Shown: positions 1-9,293 of the stretch, piece after piece
Position numbering within the stretch: position 1 is the first letter of the stretch
Layout: each line of letters starts with the position of its first letter
Assembly: GCA_030537195.1 (NCBI GenBank)
Contig: JAUNOK010000021.1
Location: 1-44,320 of the forward strand
DNA length: 44,320 nt
Direction of reading: 5' to 3'
From: Eubacteriales bacterium
GTDB taxonomy: Bacteria > Bacillota > Clostridia > Lachnospirales > Lachnospiraceae
Program-made: the position numbers and the translations under genes
The notes under the pieces: generated by a model
Databases searched by the model: none
Seen by the model: only the letters and a program-made list of their open reading frames with translations
What the model was told of the DNA's origin: nothing

Positions 1-1
1 A

Positions 2-73
2 TCTGATATGATTGAGAAATATGTAGCATTTGTAGACCAAGTCGACAAATCAAAATTCATGAAATCCTTTTGA
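2..73 (+). CDS. hsdS: 3' end of a type I restriction specificity subunit (HsdS), cut by the window edge
   Basis: Only the last 23 codons are inside the window. They are open from the left edge and end at TGA (71-73). The visible C-terminus contains VDQVDKSKF, the coiled-coil ending typical of HsdS subunits, which choose the DNA target of type I restriction-modification enzymes. The complete hsdR gene downstream on the same strand supports the reading, since hsdM-hsdS-hsdR is a usual order. The piece could also be an hsdS fragment or silent cassette, which the window cannot settle. Confidence 0.6.
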   Translation, partial: SDMIEKYVAFVDQVDKSKFMKSF

Positions 74-118
74 AGCCATTTCACACGGAATTTTGGGGAA
101 AACAATAACATCGTGATA

Positions 119-310
119 CCTATAAGTAGTCACATTTTTAAAATATTTATAGGACGAAAACAGCACTTGACTATGATGATAGTTGAAAATAAACCCATAA
201 AATGAAAATATTAAGGTGATTTATAGGAATTTTAATTGAGAAATATGAAGATACATGAGAAAAAGGTCAGAATAAGCCTATAAGGGAAAAGATATTTCTT
301 AATTTATAGG
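119..310. repeat. three spaced 34-35-nt imperfect inverted units between hsdS and hsdR
   Basis: The 380-bp spacer (74-453) has no convincing gene. It holds three units with the layout CCTATAA-N19/20-TTTATAGG: 119-153, 194-227 (left arm CCCATAA) and 277-310. Their starts are 75 and 83 bp apart. Only the arms are conserved and the middles differ, so this is not a CRISPR-like repeat. The layout fits sites for a dimeric DNA-binding protein or a recombinase, or hairpins in a long leader. Function is unknown. Confidence 0.5.
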
Positions 311-393
311 AAACCAACAAGATTTTAAGCAAAAATTTCATTCAAGCAGGATTTCAACTAAACAGCTATTATTCTAGAAAGCAGATTTTTGCG

Positions 394-421
394 TTTCATT
401 GAGTTTATATTATGATATAAT
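394..421 (+). promoter_or_regulatory. candidate promoter for hsdR
   Basis: A perfect -10 TATAAT lies at 416-421. The best upstream match is a weak TTTCAT (394-399), 16 bp away. The hsdR ribosome binding site AGGGGG (441-446) follows, 7 nt before the ATG. The -10 is convincing and the -35 is not. Confidence 0.4.
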
Positions 422-453
422 GCAATAAATAGAATGAATCAGGGGGATAAGGA

Positions 454-3400
454 ATGGTTACTAATTTTGATTATCTAAAAAAAGAACCTAAGTTTTCAGG
501 ATTTGCAAATGTGGCTATTTCTGCCGAAAGAATAATTCTTATGGACCCGGAGGCTAGTATTATTAACAGTCGAAGGGCAATGGAGTTTGCAATAAAGTGG
601 ATGTATTCAGTTGATTCTGCATTGGAGATGCCTTATCAGGATAATTTGTATAGTTTGATGTATACGGATGAATACAGACAGATAGTGGGTCCGGATATAT
701 TAAGAAGAATGGAGTATATCCGCAAATGTGGAAATAACGCAGCGCATGGCACCAAGAAACTAGGAAGAGATGAAGCCATGCTTTGTCTTGAAAATCTGTT
801 TATATTTATAGATTTTATTGCATGTTGTTATTCTGCTGGATATGAAGAACACACATTTGATAAGAATCTGATTAATGCAAGAATAGAAAAAGTTAAGGCT
901 TCAAAAGCAGCAGCTGATACTGTTAATGAAGAACTTGCCAAGATACAGGAAAAGACTGCACAGCAGGAAGTTGACCTTAAGAAATTAATAGAAGAAAATG
1001 CTTCACTTAAAGAGGAATTGTCTGCACGCAGGCGTGAACAGCAACAGACATATGTGCCTAAGCCGCTGGATTTATCTGAATATAAGACAAGAAAATTGTA
1101 TATTGATGCTATGCTTGCTGATGCCGGATGGACAGAGGGCGAAGACTGGCTTAATGAAGTTGAACTTGATGGAATGCCGAATAAATCAGGAACTGGATAT
1201 GCAGATTATGTTCTCTATGATGATATGTATCGGCCATTGGCTGTTATTGAGGCAAAGAGAACCTGTGTAGATGTATCAAAAGGGCGCCAGCAGGCTAAAT
1301 TATATGCAGATATATTAGAAAGAAAATATAAAAGAAGACCAGTGATTTTTCTCACAAATGGTTTTGAAACACATATTATTGATGGACAGTATCCAGAAAG
1401 AAAATGTTCAGTTATTTATTCAAAAAGAGACTTGGAGAAATGGTTCAATCTGTTGACCATGAGGACAAGTCTTAAACACATAACTATAGATAAGAATATT
1501 GCTGGACGATATTATCAGGAGTCAGCAATTAAAGCGGTATGTGATAGTTTTGATGAAAAGAACCGTAGGAAGGCTCTGCTTGTTATGGCAACAGGTTCAG
1601 GTAAAACAAGAACGGTAATTGCGTTGTGTGATGTTTTATTAAAAGCAGGATGGGTAAAGAATATTCTTTTTCTTGCAGACAGGAATTCATTAGTAACCCA
1701 GGCAAAGAGAAGCTTTGTAAATATGCTTCCTAATCTGTCATGCACTAATCTTGTAGAAGAGAAAGACAATTATTCAGCACATTGTGTTTTTTCTACATAT
1801 CAGACAATGATTAGATGTATAGACACAATTAATGACGATAAAGGTAAGCTGTTTACATGTGGACATTTTGACCTTGTTATATGTGATGAAGCACACAGGT
1901 CAATTTATAATAAATATAAAGACATATTTACATATTTTGATGCACCGCTTGTAGGTCTTACGGCGACTCCTAAAGATGAAATAGATAAGAATACTTATGA
2001 AGTATTTGAATTGGAAAAAGGAGTACCTACATATGGGTATGATTTAGCACAGGCAGTTAAAGATGGTTATCTGGTTGATTATGTTTCAGTTGAATCTAAG
2101 TTAAAATTCATTGAACAGGGAATTGTGTATGATGAATTGTCAGAAGAAGACAGAGAAGCATATGAGGAAACATTTGAAGATGAAAACGGAAGACTGCCAG
2201 AGGCAATTGGTTCATCAGCTTTGAATACATGGATATTTAATGAAGATACAATTAAAAAGGTGTTAAATGTCTTAATGGCTGATGGTATTAAGATTGACTA
2301 TGGACAGAAGCTTGGAAAGACTATTATATTTGCAAAGAATCATGATCATGCGGAGAAGATACTGGAGATATTTAATAAAGAATATCCACATTTGCCTGAT
2401 TATGCAAAGGTTATTGATAATTATATGACTTACGCACAGAGTGCTATTGATGAATTTTCTGATGCAAAGAAGATGCCGCAGATAGCAATATCTGTTGATA
2501 TGCTTGATACTGGAATAGATGTGCCAGAGGTAGTTAATCTGGTATTTTTTAAGAAAGTTATGAGTAAAGCCAAATTCTGGCAGATGATAGGAAGAGGCAC
2601 AAGACTTTGTCCCGGACTTTTAGATGGAGAAGATAAGAATAAGTTTTACATATTTGACTTCTGTGGTAATTTTGAGTTTTTCAGAATGAACAATGGAAAA
2701 GCTACAGCTAATATGATTGCATTACAAGGGGCAGTCTTTAATCTGAAATTCGAGATATCATATAAACTTCAGGATATTAAGTATCAGGATGACAGACTGA
2801 TAATGTATAGAAATGCATTAGTTAAGCAGATGAGCGAGAAGGTAAAAGAACTTCCAAGAGATAATTTTGCGGTAAAACAACATTTAAAATATGTTGAATT
2901 ATATTCCGTAGAATCTAATTATCAGACACTTACATATGAGGATACATTAATTGTAAGAGAAGAAGTTGCACCTCTTATATTACCAGAAGAAGATGAGGCA
3001 AGTGCAGTGAGATTTGATGCACTCATGTATGGTATTGAACTGGCACATTTATTAGGAAACAAATATTCAAGAGCACGCAATGACTTATTAAAGAAGACAG
3101 CAGGCGTTGCAGGAGTAGCCAATATTCCAGAGATTCAGGCACAGTCAGATATTATTAATAAAATTCTTAACACCGACTATGTTGATAATGCCGATATTAA
3201 TGATTTTGAAGAAATCAGACAAAGACTTCGTTCATTAATGAAATATCTGCCTCGTGGACCTGTACAGAAATATGAAACTAATTTTACAGACGAGTTACTT
3301 TCAACGGAATGGAGAGAGTCAGAGTTAGAGAATGATGAGTTAAAGAATTACAAAGCTAAGGCTGAGTATTATATCAGACAGCATCAGGATAATATTGTTA

Positions 3401-3801
3401 TTGCAAAGCTTAGGTCTAACAAGCCGTTGACATCAGATGATGTGAAGGCGTTAGAGAATATTCTTTGGGAAGAAGTTGGAACAAAGACTGATTATGAGCA
3501 TGAGGTTGGAACTAAACCTCTGGGAGAATTTGTCCGTGAGATTGTTGGACTTGACATGAATGCAGCAAAGGAAGCATTTTCAGAATATCTGACTAATACT
3601 AATCTTGATAGCAGACAGATATATTTTGTGAATCAGATAGTAGAATATATTGTGCATAATGGAATGATGAAAGATTTCTCAGTATTGCAGGAATCTCCAT
3701 TTACTGATTACGGAAGTATAGTAGATATCTTTACGGACATGACAGTATGGATGGGAATAAAGAAAGTAATTGATACAATAAATGCTAATGCAGCAGCTTA
3801 A
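454..3801 (+). CDS. hsdR: type I restriction-modification enzyme, R (restriction/translocation) subunit
   Basis: This 1115-residue protein is the motor and nuclease subunit of a type I restriction enzyme, which pumps unmodified DNA and cleaves it. An N-terminal DUF4145-like helical region (about 1-135) and a coiled coil (about 140-200) precede the HSDR_N nuclease. Its PD-(D/E)xK signature is visible as D251 and E266-A-K268. The SF2 helicase motor shows Walker A GSGKT (381-385), DEAH (478-481), TAT (503-505) and the motif VI region QMIGRGTR (710-717). The remainder matches the EcoEI-type C-terminal region. AGGGGG 7 nt upstream supports the start. All key residues are intact, so the subunit looks functional. 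The hsdS end just upstream and a probable hsdM outside the window would complete the system. The next gene starts only 28 nt downstream. Confidence 0.93.
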   Translation: MVTNFDYLKKEPKFSGFANVAISAERIILMDPEASIINSRRAMEFAIKWMYSVDSALEMPYQDNLYSLMYTDEYRQIVGPDILRRMEYIRKCGNNAAHGTKKLGRDEAMLCLENLFIFIDFIACCYSAGYEEHTFDKNLINARIEKVKASKAAADTVNEELAKIQEKTAQQEVDLKKLIEENASLKEELSARRREQQQTYVPKPLDLSEYKTRKLYIDAMLADAGWTEGEDWLNEVELDGMPNKSGTGYADYVLYDDMYRPLAVIEAKRTCVDVSKGRQQAKLYADILERKYKRRPVIFLTNGFETHIIDGQYPERKCSVIYSKRDLEKWFNLLTMRTSLKHITIDKNIAGRYYQESAIKAVCDSFDEKNRRKALLVMATGSGKTRTVIALCDVLLKAGWVKNILFLADRNSLVTQAKRSFVNMLPNLSCTNLVEEKDNYSAHCVFSTYQTMIRCIDTINDDKGKLFTCGHFDLVICDEAHRSIYNKYKDIFTYFDAPLVGLTATPKDEIDKNTYEVFELEKGVPTYGYDLAQAVKDGYLVDYVSVESKLKFIEQGIVYDELSEEDREAYEETFEDENGRLPEAIGSSALNTWIFNEDTIKKVLNVLMADGIKIDYGQKLGKTIIFAKNHDHAEKILEIFNKEYPHLPDYAKVIDNYMTYAQSAIDEFSDAKKMPQIAISVDMLDTGIDVPEVVNLVFFKKVMSKAKFWQMIGRGTRLCPGLLDGEDKNKFYIFDFCGNFEFFRMNNGKATANMIALQGAVFNLKFEISYKLQDIKYQDDRLIMYRNALVKQMSEKVKELPRDNFAVKQHLKYVELYSVESNYQTLTYEDTLIVREEVAPLILPEEDEASAVRFDALMYGIELAHLLGNKYSRARNDLLKKTAGVAGVANIPEIQAQSDIINKILNTDYVDNADINDFEEIRQRLRSLMKYLPRGPVQKYETNFTDELLSTEWRESELENDELKNYKAKAEYYIRQHQDNIVIAKLRSNKPLTSDDVKALENILWEEVGTKTDYEHEVGTKPLGEFVREIVGLDMNAAKEAFSEYLTNTNLDSRQIYFVNQIVEYIVHNGMMKDFSVLQESPFTDYGSIVDIFTDMTVWMGIKKVIDTINANAAA

Positions 3802-3829
3802 GCAATTGGACTAGAAGGAGCAGAGACAT

Positions 3830-6607
3830 ATGAATAAAGTGATAAATAAAACAGGAAGATATATCAGCTTTTTAATATGTCTTTCTCTGTTGATTGCAAT
3901 ATTTATACCGGTTAATACATCAGCTGATGAGTCAGGGGGTCAGACAACCGAAACAGTAAAAGCTGCCTGGTATGAAGATTCGTATCATATTTCTGGAGAG
4001 AATGGTGAAAGAAGAGGATATGCTTATGAATATGAGCAGGCTTTATCTGCTTATACAGGCTGGAACTATGATTACATAAAAGGTGACTGGGGTGAACTGC
4101 TTAAAAAACTCCAGAATGGTGAAATTGACATGATGGCCGCCATATCTTATACAGATGAACGTGCAGAAACAATGTTATTTTCTGAACTTCCAATGGGGAA
4201 TGAGAAGTATTACCTGTATCTTAATCTTGCAAATGTAGATTTTTCTATGGCAGATTTATCAGATCTTAATGGAAAACGAATTGCAGTAATGGAAGAAAGT
4301 ATTCAGGGGACACAGTTTGCACAATGGGAGAACGAGCATAATGTACAGACCCAGCACATTGATGTAGACAGCTTTACACGAGCCAAAGAAATGTCTGATA
4401 ATAAAGAGATTGACGGCGTTATATCAACAGAAACTCCGGCATGGGTAGAAGCTGGAATGTCGGCAGTTGTAAGTATAGGTGGTTCAGATATTTATTATGC
4501 AATTAATAAAAACAGACCGGATTTAAAGAACAAGATTGATAATGCCATGCGTTCAATGGAAAATGATAAACCATTTTATGCGGATGAATTATATGAGCGC
4601 TATCTTGCTACACAGTCTGTTGCAGTTCTTTCAAGTAAGGAAAAGGAATGGATTAAACAGCATGGTGTAATCAGAATAGGATATATTAATAATGATCCGG
4701 GATTTAGTGTCATTAATGATAAAAATGGAAAACCTGAGGGCGTAATAAAAGATTATATTGAACATGCGCAAAACTGTCTTGGCAATCATACACTGGATTT
4801 TGAACTGATTGGATTTGACTCAGAAGCAGAACAGATTCAGGCAATAAAAGATGACAGAATAGATATGATTTTTCATGTCAGCTATAATCCGTATTATGCA
4901 GAGATGAAAGGCTTATCATTGTCTAATATCGTACTTACAATGCCATTGTCAGTTGTTACTTCACATGATTCATTTGACGAAAGTGCAAAAAACAAAGTGG
5001 CAATAGCAAAGAATGACACTGTTTTAAAATCTTATGTTGCATATAATTATCCAACATGGGAAATTGTTGAATGCGATTCGCTTAATGCTGCAAAGAAAAT
5101 GGTATTAAACGGAGAGACAGATTGTTTTGTTGCAAGGTCTGGACAGTCTGCAAAGTATATTAATAACAGAAAGCTTCATACTACATATCTTACACAGGCG
5201 TGCGATGCAGTATTTGCAGTTAATAATGGGGATGAAACTCTGTTATCTATTTTAAATAAGACATTAAAGACAATACAGACATCTAAATTGTCTGGTGCAG
5301 TAAGTGCATATGAAGATTCCTTGCAAAAGGTAACAATTGAGGATTTTATAAAGGATAATATGTTTACGGCTGTAGCGGTATTTATGATATTAGTTATTCT
5401 TATTATGGGAATAATAATTGCTTTATTGAGAAAAGCGCAGAAGGCCATGCAGCTTGCGGAGAATGCAAATGCTGCAAAATCCAATTTCTTATTTAATATG
5501 AGCCATGATATCAGAACGCCAATGAATGCTATATTAGGATATAATGAGTTAATGAAAGAAAATCTTACAGATCCTAAAATGCTAGATTATCAGGAAAAGA
5601 TAGAACAATCAGGGAATCTGTTATTATCAATTATTAATAATGTACTTGATATGGCGCGAATTGAAAGTGGAAAACTATCATTAGATGAGAATTATTCGGA
5701 AGTTGGAGCAGTATTAAATGAAGTATGTGAAGTGTTTGAGATGGAGGCCAGAAAAAAAGGCATATCACTTACATATGAGACAGATGTTAAACACATGCAT
5801 ATTTTATGTGATGATACAAAGGTAAAAGAAATATTTACTAATCTTATAAGTAATGCCGTTAAATATACGTCTTCAGGAGGAAAGGTTGTTTTAAGGACCA
5901 AGGAATTACCTTGCAATAAAGAAGGCTATGTAAGGCTTAAAACAGAGATTACAGATACCGGAATAGGAATGAGTAAAGAGTATCTTCCGTATTTATTTGA
6001 ATCATTTACAAGAGAGCGCAATACTACTACGGGTAAAATAGCGGGAACAGGCCTCGGAATGCCTATTGTGAAAAGGCTGGTTGAACTGATGGGTGGAAGT
6101 ATTGACGTAGAGAGTGAGTTAGGAAAAGGAACTAAATTCACAGTAATTCTCCAGCATAAAATTGCGGATGAAGCCTATTATATAAAGCCAGCAGAAATCT
6201 CAGACGTGACTAAGAAGGAGTTAATCAGAGGAAAGCATGTTCTGCTTGCTGAGGATAATGAGTTAAATGCTGAAATTGCAGTAGCAATATTACAAAATAT
6301 GGGAATAGCTGTTGATTGCGTTGAAGACGGAGTACAATGTGTGGCAAAGATAGAGCAGATGCCAGCAGGTAGTTATGATTTGATTCTTATGGATATTCAG
6401 ATGCCTAATATGGATGGATATAAGGCTACACAGGCGATAAGGCGCTTTTCGGACAAAGATAAGGCGGATATTCCGATTATTGCCATGACGGCTAATGCAT
6501 TTGAAGAGGACAAAAAGATGGCACTTTCTAAGGGCATGAATGGTCATATTGCAAAGCCGATAGATGTTCATAAAATTGAAAAAGTGATTGTTTCGGTTTT
6601 GAAATAG
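3830..6607 (+). CDS. hybrid sensor histidine kinase with two periplasmic solute-binding domains (BvgS/EvgS-like)
   Basis: This 925-residue membrane sensor starts with a signal-anchor segment (about 10-31). Two tandem SBP_bac_3-type domains (about 40-260 and 275-495) would sit outside the cell and bind a small ligand such as an amino acid. A transmembrane helix (about 510-533) leads to a HisKA domain with the phospho-accepting H559 in SHDIRTPMN. A HATPase_c domain follows with DTGIGMS and GTGLGMP boxes. A C-terminal receiver domain carries the phospho-accepting D855 in LMDIQMPNMDG and a late AKP lysine. AGAAGGAG 9 nt upstream supports the start. No separate response regulator is adjacent, so the output partner is unknown. 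The spacing to hsdR (28 nt) and to the nitroreductase (42 nt) suggests shared transcription, although the functions look unrelated. Confidence 0.88.
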   Translation: MNKVINKTGRYISFLICLSLLIAIFIPVNTSADESGGQTTETVKAAWYEDSYHISGENGERRGYAYEYEQALSAYTGWNYDYIKGDWGELLKKLQNGEIDMMAAISYTDERAETMLFSELPMGNEKYYLYLNLANVDFSMADLSDLNGKRIAVMEESIQGTQFAQWENEHNVQTQHIDVDSFTRAKEMSDNKEIDGVISTETPAWVEAGMSAVVSIGGSDIYYAINKNRPDLKNKIDNAMRSMENDKPFYADELYERYLATQSVAVLSSKEKEWIKQHGVIRIGYINNDPGFSVINDKNGKPEGVIKDYIEHAQNCLGNHTLDFELIGFDSEAEQIQAIKDDRIDMIFHVSYNPYYAEMKGLSLSNIVLTMPLSVVTSHDSFDESAKNKVAIAKNDTVLKSYVAYNYPTWEIVECDSLNAAKKMVLNGETDCFVARSGQSAKYINNRKLHTTYLTQACDAVFAVNNGDETLLSILNKTLKTIQTSKLSGAVSAYEDSLQKVTIEDFIKDNMFTAVAVFMILVILIMGIIIALLRKAQKAMQLAENANAAKSNFLFNMSHDIRTPMNAILGYNELMKENLTDPKMLDYQEKIEQSGNLLLSIINNVLDMARIESGKLSLDENYSEVGAVLNEVCEVFEMEARKKGISLTYETDVKHMHILCDDTKVKEIFTNLISNAVKYTSSGGKVVLRTKELPCNKEGYVRLKTEITDTGIGMSKEYLPYLFESFTRERNTTTGKIAGTGLGMPIVKRLVELMGGSIDVESELGKGTKFTVILQHKIADEAYYIKPAEISDVTKKELIRGKHVLLAEDNELNAEIAVAILQNMGIAVDCVEDGVQCVAKIEQMPAGSYDLILMDIQMPNMDGYKATQAIRRFSDKDKADIPIIAMTANAFEEDKKMALSKGMNGHIAKPIDVHKIEKVIVSVLK

Positions 6608-6649
6608 GATAATTAGATCTAATAATAAGAAAGGAAAAGAGGTATACAT

Positions 6650-7195
6650 ATGGAATTACAGTCAGTAATTGAGAAAAGAAGAAGCATAAGAAATTATAAC
6701 CCAGAGAGAAAAGTTACTAAGGAGCAGCTTGAGGAACTGATTAAAGCAGCGTCATATGCGCCTTCATGGAAGAATTTGCAGACATCAAGATATTACTGTG
6801 TCTTATCTGAAAATGCAGTAAAAGAACTTAGAGAAAAATGTCTTCCTGAATTCAATCAGGCTAATTCAGATGGAGCAGGTGCATATATAGTCACAACATT
6901 TGTAAAAGGAATGGTTGGTTTCGACAAGAATACGGGCAGTCCGGTTAATGAAGCTGGTGACGGCTGGGGTTATTATGACCTTGGTCTGCAGAATGAGAAT
7001 CTGCTTCTTAAAGCTACAGAACTGGGGCTTGATACTCTGGTAATGGGTATAAGAGATAGTGAGGCGTTAAGAGAATTGCTTAATATTCCAGATAGTGAGA
7101 ATGTTGTGTCTGTTATTGCTGTCGGTTATAGGGGACAGGAGCCACCTGAAAGACCTAAGAGAAAAGAGATTGATGTTGTAGCAAAGTTTGTGTAA
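6650..7195 (+). CDS. nitroreductase-family FMN oxidoreductase
   Basis: The protein has 181 residues, normal for short nitroreductase-fold enzymes that reduce substrates with NAD(P)H through FMN. The N-terminus has the family phosphate-binding pattern EKRRSIRNY and then YAPSWKNLQ. The C-terminal half has the hydrophobic core and the VIAVGYRGQEP segment usual in this family. A purine-rich AAAGGAAAAGAGG lies upstream of the ATG. The gene follows the hybrid kinase at 42 nt and is closed by a terminator at 7231, so it looks like the last gene of this run. The physiological substrate cannot be read from the sequence. Confidence 0.85.
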   Translation: MELQSVIEKRRSIRNYNPERKVTKEQLEELIKAASYAPSWKNLQTSRYYCVLSENAVKELREKCLPEFNQANSDGAGAYIVTTFVKGMVGFDKNTGSPVNEAGDGWGYYDLGLQNENLLLKATELGLDTLVMGIRDSEALRELLNIPDSENVVSVIAVGYRGQEPPERPKRKEIDVVAKFV

Positions 7196-7230
7196 TGGTT
7201 GTAAATGACTTAAATTGAATAAAATAAGAG

Positions 7231-7266
7231 CCCAGGGAAGATAAAACTTCTCTGGGTTTATTTTTT
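7231..7266 (+). terminator. rho-independent terminator after the nitroreductase gene
   Basis: CCCAGGGAAG (7231-7240) pairs with CTTCTCTGGG (7247-7256) with one G-U pair, followed by a T-rich tail to 7266. This closes the hsdR-kinase-nitroreductase run. Confidence 0.85.
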
Positions 7267-7462
7267 ATACGGCTGATTACACTGAGTTCCTATTAACGGA
7301 ACAAAAACAAGCAATTACAAAAGATAAACAAGCTATATATGCGTCGTATGTATATAAAAATAGGAACAAAAATTATATTTTTTTGAGCCTATTTTTTCTT
7401 AAGCAAAAAGCGCATAATATAGATAAGTTAAGGGAAACAATAGAGGATATATAATGGGTATG

Positions 7463-7522
7463 ACGCAGGATGATGAGCAGATCACCAAATTTTTTGGTGA
7501 GGGCTCGGAATCCTGCGTTTTT
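7463..7522 (+). ncRNA. nested hairpin ending in a T run: structured RNA or attenuator of unknown class
   Basis: Three arm pairs nest inside each other: ACGCAGGAT (7463-7471) with ATCCTGCGT (7510-7518), GAGC (7475-7478) with GCTC (7503-7506), and TCACCAAA (7482-7489) with TTTGGTGA (7493-7500). A run of five T ends at 7522. The result is one long bulged stem that could terminate transcription. It lies in the 515-bp gene-free stretch 7196-7711, upstream of a broken gene. I do not recognise it as a known riboswitch. A 59-codon frame also crosses it but looks incidental. Confidence 0.5.
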
Positions 7523-7592
7523 AATTGTGTGATAAGAAAATATTTATTATCCCATAATAGGTACATACAGTGTAATATTATTTACATTGATG

Positions 7593-7621
7593 TTTGTGTA
7601 TACATAAAAATAGTGTATAAT
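7593..7621 (+). promoter_or_regulatory. candidate promoter for the AlbA_2-type pseudogene
   Basis: TATAAT at 7616-7621 has TTTGTG 17 bp upstream (7593-7598). It lies after the nested hairpin and about 90 bp before the start codon at 7712, in otherwise gene-free DNA. Confidence 0.4.
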
Positions 7622-7711
7622 AAAAACAAATAAATGTTCGATAGTATGTCTGGGATAATAAAGAGCAGATATCAGTTTTAGAAGAATTTGAATTGTGCTA
7701 GGGGGTAAAAG

Positions 7712-8675
7712 ATGAAGCAGGAAACATTAAATAAATTGAACCTTTGCGAAGATAATGAACGAGAGTGCAAGCTGGCTAATGGAGGACTTCCTGAGAGTAT
7801 ATGGGAGACATATTCGTCTTTTGCTAATACCAATGGAGGAACTATTCTGCTTGGAATTAGGGAACATAGGGATTCTTTTACGATTGAGGGATTGACAGAT
7901 AAGCAGATTATTAAATATCAGAAGGATTTCTGGAGTACCCTAAATGATAGAAATAAGATATCAAAAAATATTCTGTTGAAAGGCACTTATAAAAGAGATT
8001 ACGAAGGAGACTTTCTTTGTACTGAAGAGGCAGTCAAAGCTATGTTTGCAGATCAGAGAGATGTATCTGGAGATGTGGAAGTACTGGATGAGTTTGGATT
8101 GGATGCTTTGAATCAGGATACAATAAAGGGCTATAGAATAGTATTTGAGCAGCTTCATAGTGGACATCCCTGGAATGCACTTGAGAATGATGAGTTTCTT
8201 ATGAAATTAAGGGCAGCAGCGAAGAATAAGATGGGAACATTATCACCAACGATAGCATGACTATTATTCTTTGGAGAAGCTTATCATATTACTGAAGTTT
8301 TTCCTAATTATTTTCTGGATTATCGTGAGGAATGTGATGGTAAAGCCGTGCGTTGGTTGTTCCGTACACATTCTAATGAATGACAGAGTAACATTAAAAC
8401 TTGAAGTTGGGCAGGTAGTATATATTCCAGGAGCAGCTGATATAAGGAATTCAACTGACAATAGCGAAACAGAGACTGCAAAAGCTATGTCAAAAGAAGA
8501 TAAGATACTTGCTTACATTGGGGAGAATGGAAGTGTTTCTATGCAGAAAGTAGTGGAAATCTGTAATTATAAATCTAGAACGGGAGCAAGAAAGCTAATA
8601 GATAAAATGATGAAAGCAGGTTTGATACAAAAAGTTGGAGAAAGAAATAATACTCTTTATAAAATAATAAAATAG
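7712..8675 (+). pseudogene. decayed AlbA_2-domain protein (RecG-like putative transcriptional regulator/ATP-binding family)
   Basis: The N-terminal part has the AlbA_2 (Schlafen-like) signature NERECKLANGGLPESIWETY and FANTNGGTILLGI. Intact relatives are around 450-500 residues. Several lesions are visible. A piece of about 40 residues that should lie between KNILL and KGTYKRDYEGDF is missing, including the usual PRA-R-RPVY stretch. An in-frame TGA (8258-8260) stands where relatives have a glycine, and the same frame continues past it as LLFFGEAYHITEVFPNYFLD. Near 8376 the reading shifts frame and a large middle section is gone. The C-terminal winged-helix part (from DRVTLKLEVGQ to the stop at 8675) is readable in the third frame. 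A strong start region (GGGGG before 7712) remains. The gene is almost certainly not functional. Confidence 0.8.
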
Positions 8676-8734
8676 AAAATTAGTATTTACCTTAAATATC
8701 AGAGTGACCAGCATATACATACAAGGAGGCACAC

Positions 8735-9238
8735 ATGACACAGGAACAATTTAAGAAAGCAGCACAATACTGGAATAACAAAGAGCAGATACCAGTGCCA
8801 CAAGAAGAATTAAAGAGGATAGTAGAAGAATATATTAGTTCGAATAATACATGTGCGCTTGCAACAGGAACAGGAAATTATGTGAGATGTACGCCAATAG
8901 AGTACAGTTTCCATGATGGTAAGTTCTGGATGTTTTCAGAAGGTGGAGAGAAGTTTATCGGACTTGAAAAGAACGATAATGTATGTCTTGCCATTTATGA
9001 TAAATATGATGGCTTTGGCAATCTGAAGAGTCTGCAAGTAATGGGAAAGGCCCAGATAATTGAGCCGCTTTCAGACATTTATAATGCACATGCAGAATAT
9101 AAGAAAATTCCTCTTGCAGCTTTGAAAAAACTTGAGTCACCAATGAATCTTATCTGTGTGACTCCTGTAAAGATAGAAGCTTTATTTTCAGATTTCAAGA
9201 AGAATGGTTATACTAGCAGGCAGACATTGCATTTTTAG
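8735..9238 (+). CDS. pyridoxamine 5'-phosphate oxidase-fold (flavin-binding) family protein
   Basis: The 167-residue protein has the split-barrel pattern of PNPOx-like flavoproteins: CALATGTGNYVRCTPIEY, then a FWMFSEGGEK segment and a VMGKAQIIEP strand. Such proteins bind FMN or related flavins and carry out poorly defined redox steps, and some are linked to nitroimidazole resistance. The N-terminal extension with QYWNNKEQIPVP is common in the Clostridia members. AAGGAGG lies just upstream of the ATG. The MATE exporter gene follows 55 nt after the stop, so the two may be co-expressed. The substrate is unknown. Confidence 0.75.
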   Translation: MTQEQFKKAAQYWNNKEQIPVPQEELKRIVEEYISSNNTCALATGTGNYVRCTPIEYSFHDGKFWMFSEGGEKFIGLEKNDNVCLAIYDKYDGFGNLKSLQVMGKAQIIEPLSDIYNAHAEYKKIPLAALKKLESPMNLICVTPVKIEALFSDFKKNGYTSRQTLHF

Positions 9239-9293
9239 AGGAATTCATTCTACTTTAAAGATAATAAATGAAAAAGAAAGAGATACATTTAGA

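Noticed and set aside
119-310. A small CRISPR array
   Set aside because: Only 7-8-nt arms are conserved and the unit middles differ. Real CRISPR repeats are near identical over their whole length, and no cas genes are present.
7454-7632. A 59-codon frame starting ATGGGTATG across the nested hairpin
   Set aside because: It has no good ribosome binding site, its sequence is dominated by the palindromic arms, and its second half is AT-rich without protein-like character. The hairpin explains it better.
8271-8675. An apparent separate 134-residue protein
   Set aside because: Its first 35 residues are an out-of-frame reading of DNA that, in the neighbouring frame, continues the AlbA_2-type protein. 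Only the C-terminal winged helix is real, so it belongs to the pseudogene.
9204-9293. An earlier start for the first MATE exporter
   Set aside because: It overlaps the previous gene and adds a leader unlike the family; MSDNGKIF at 9294 fits better.
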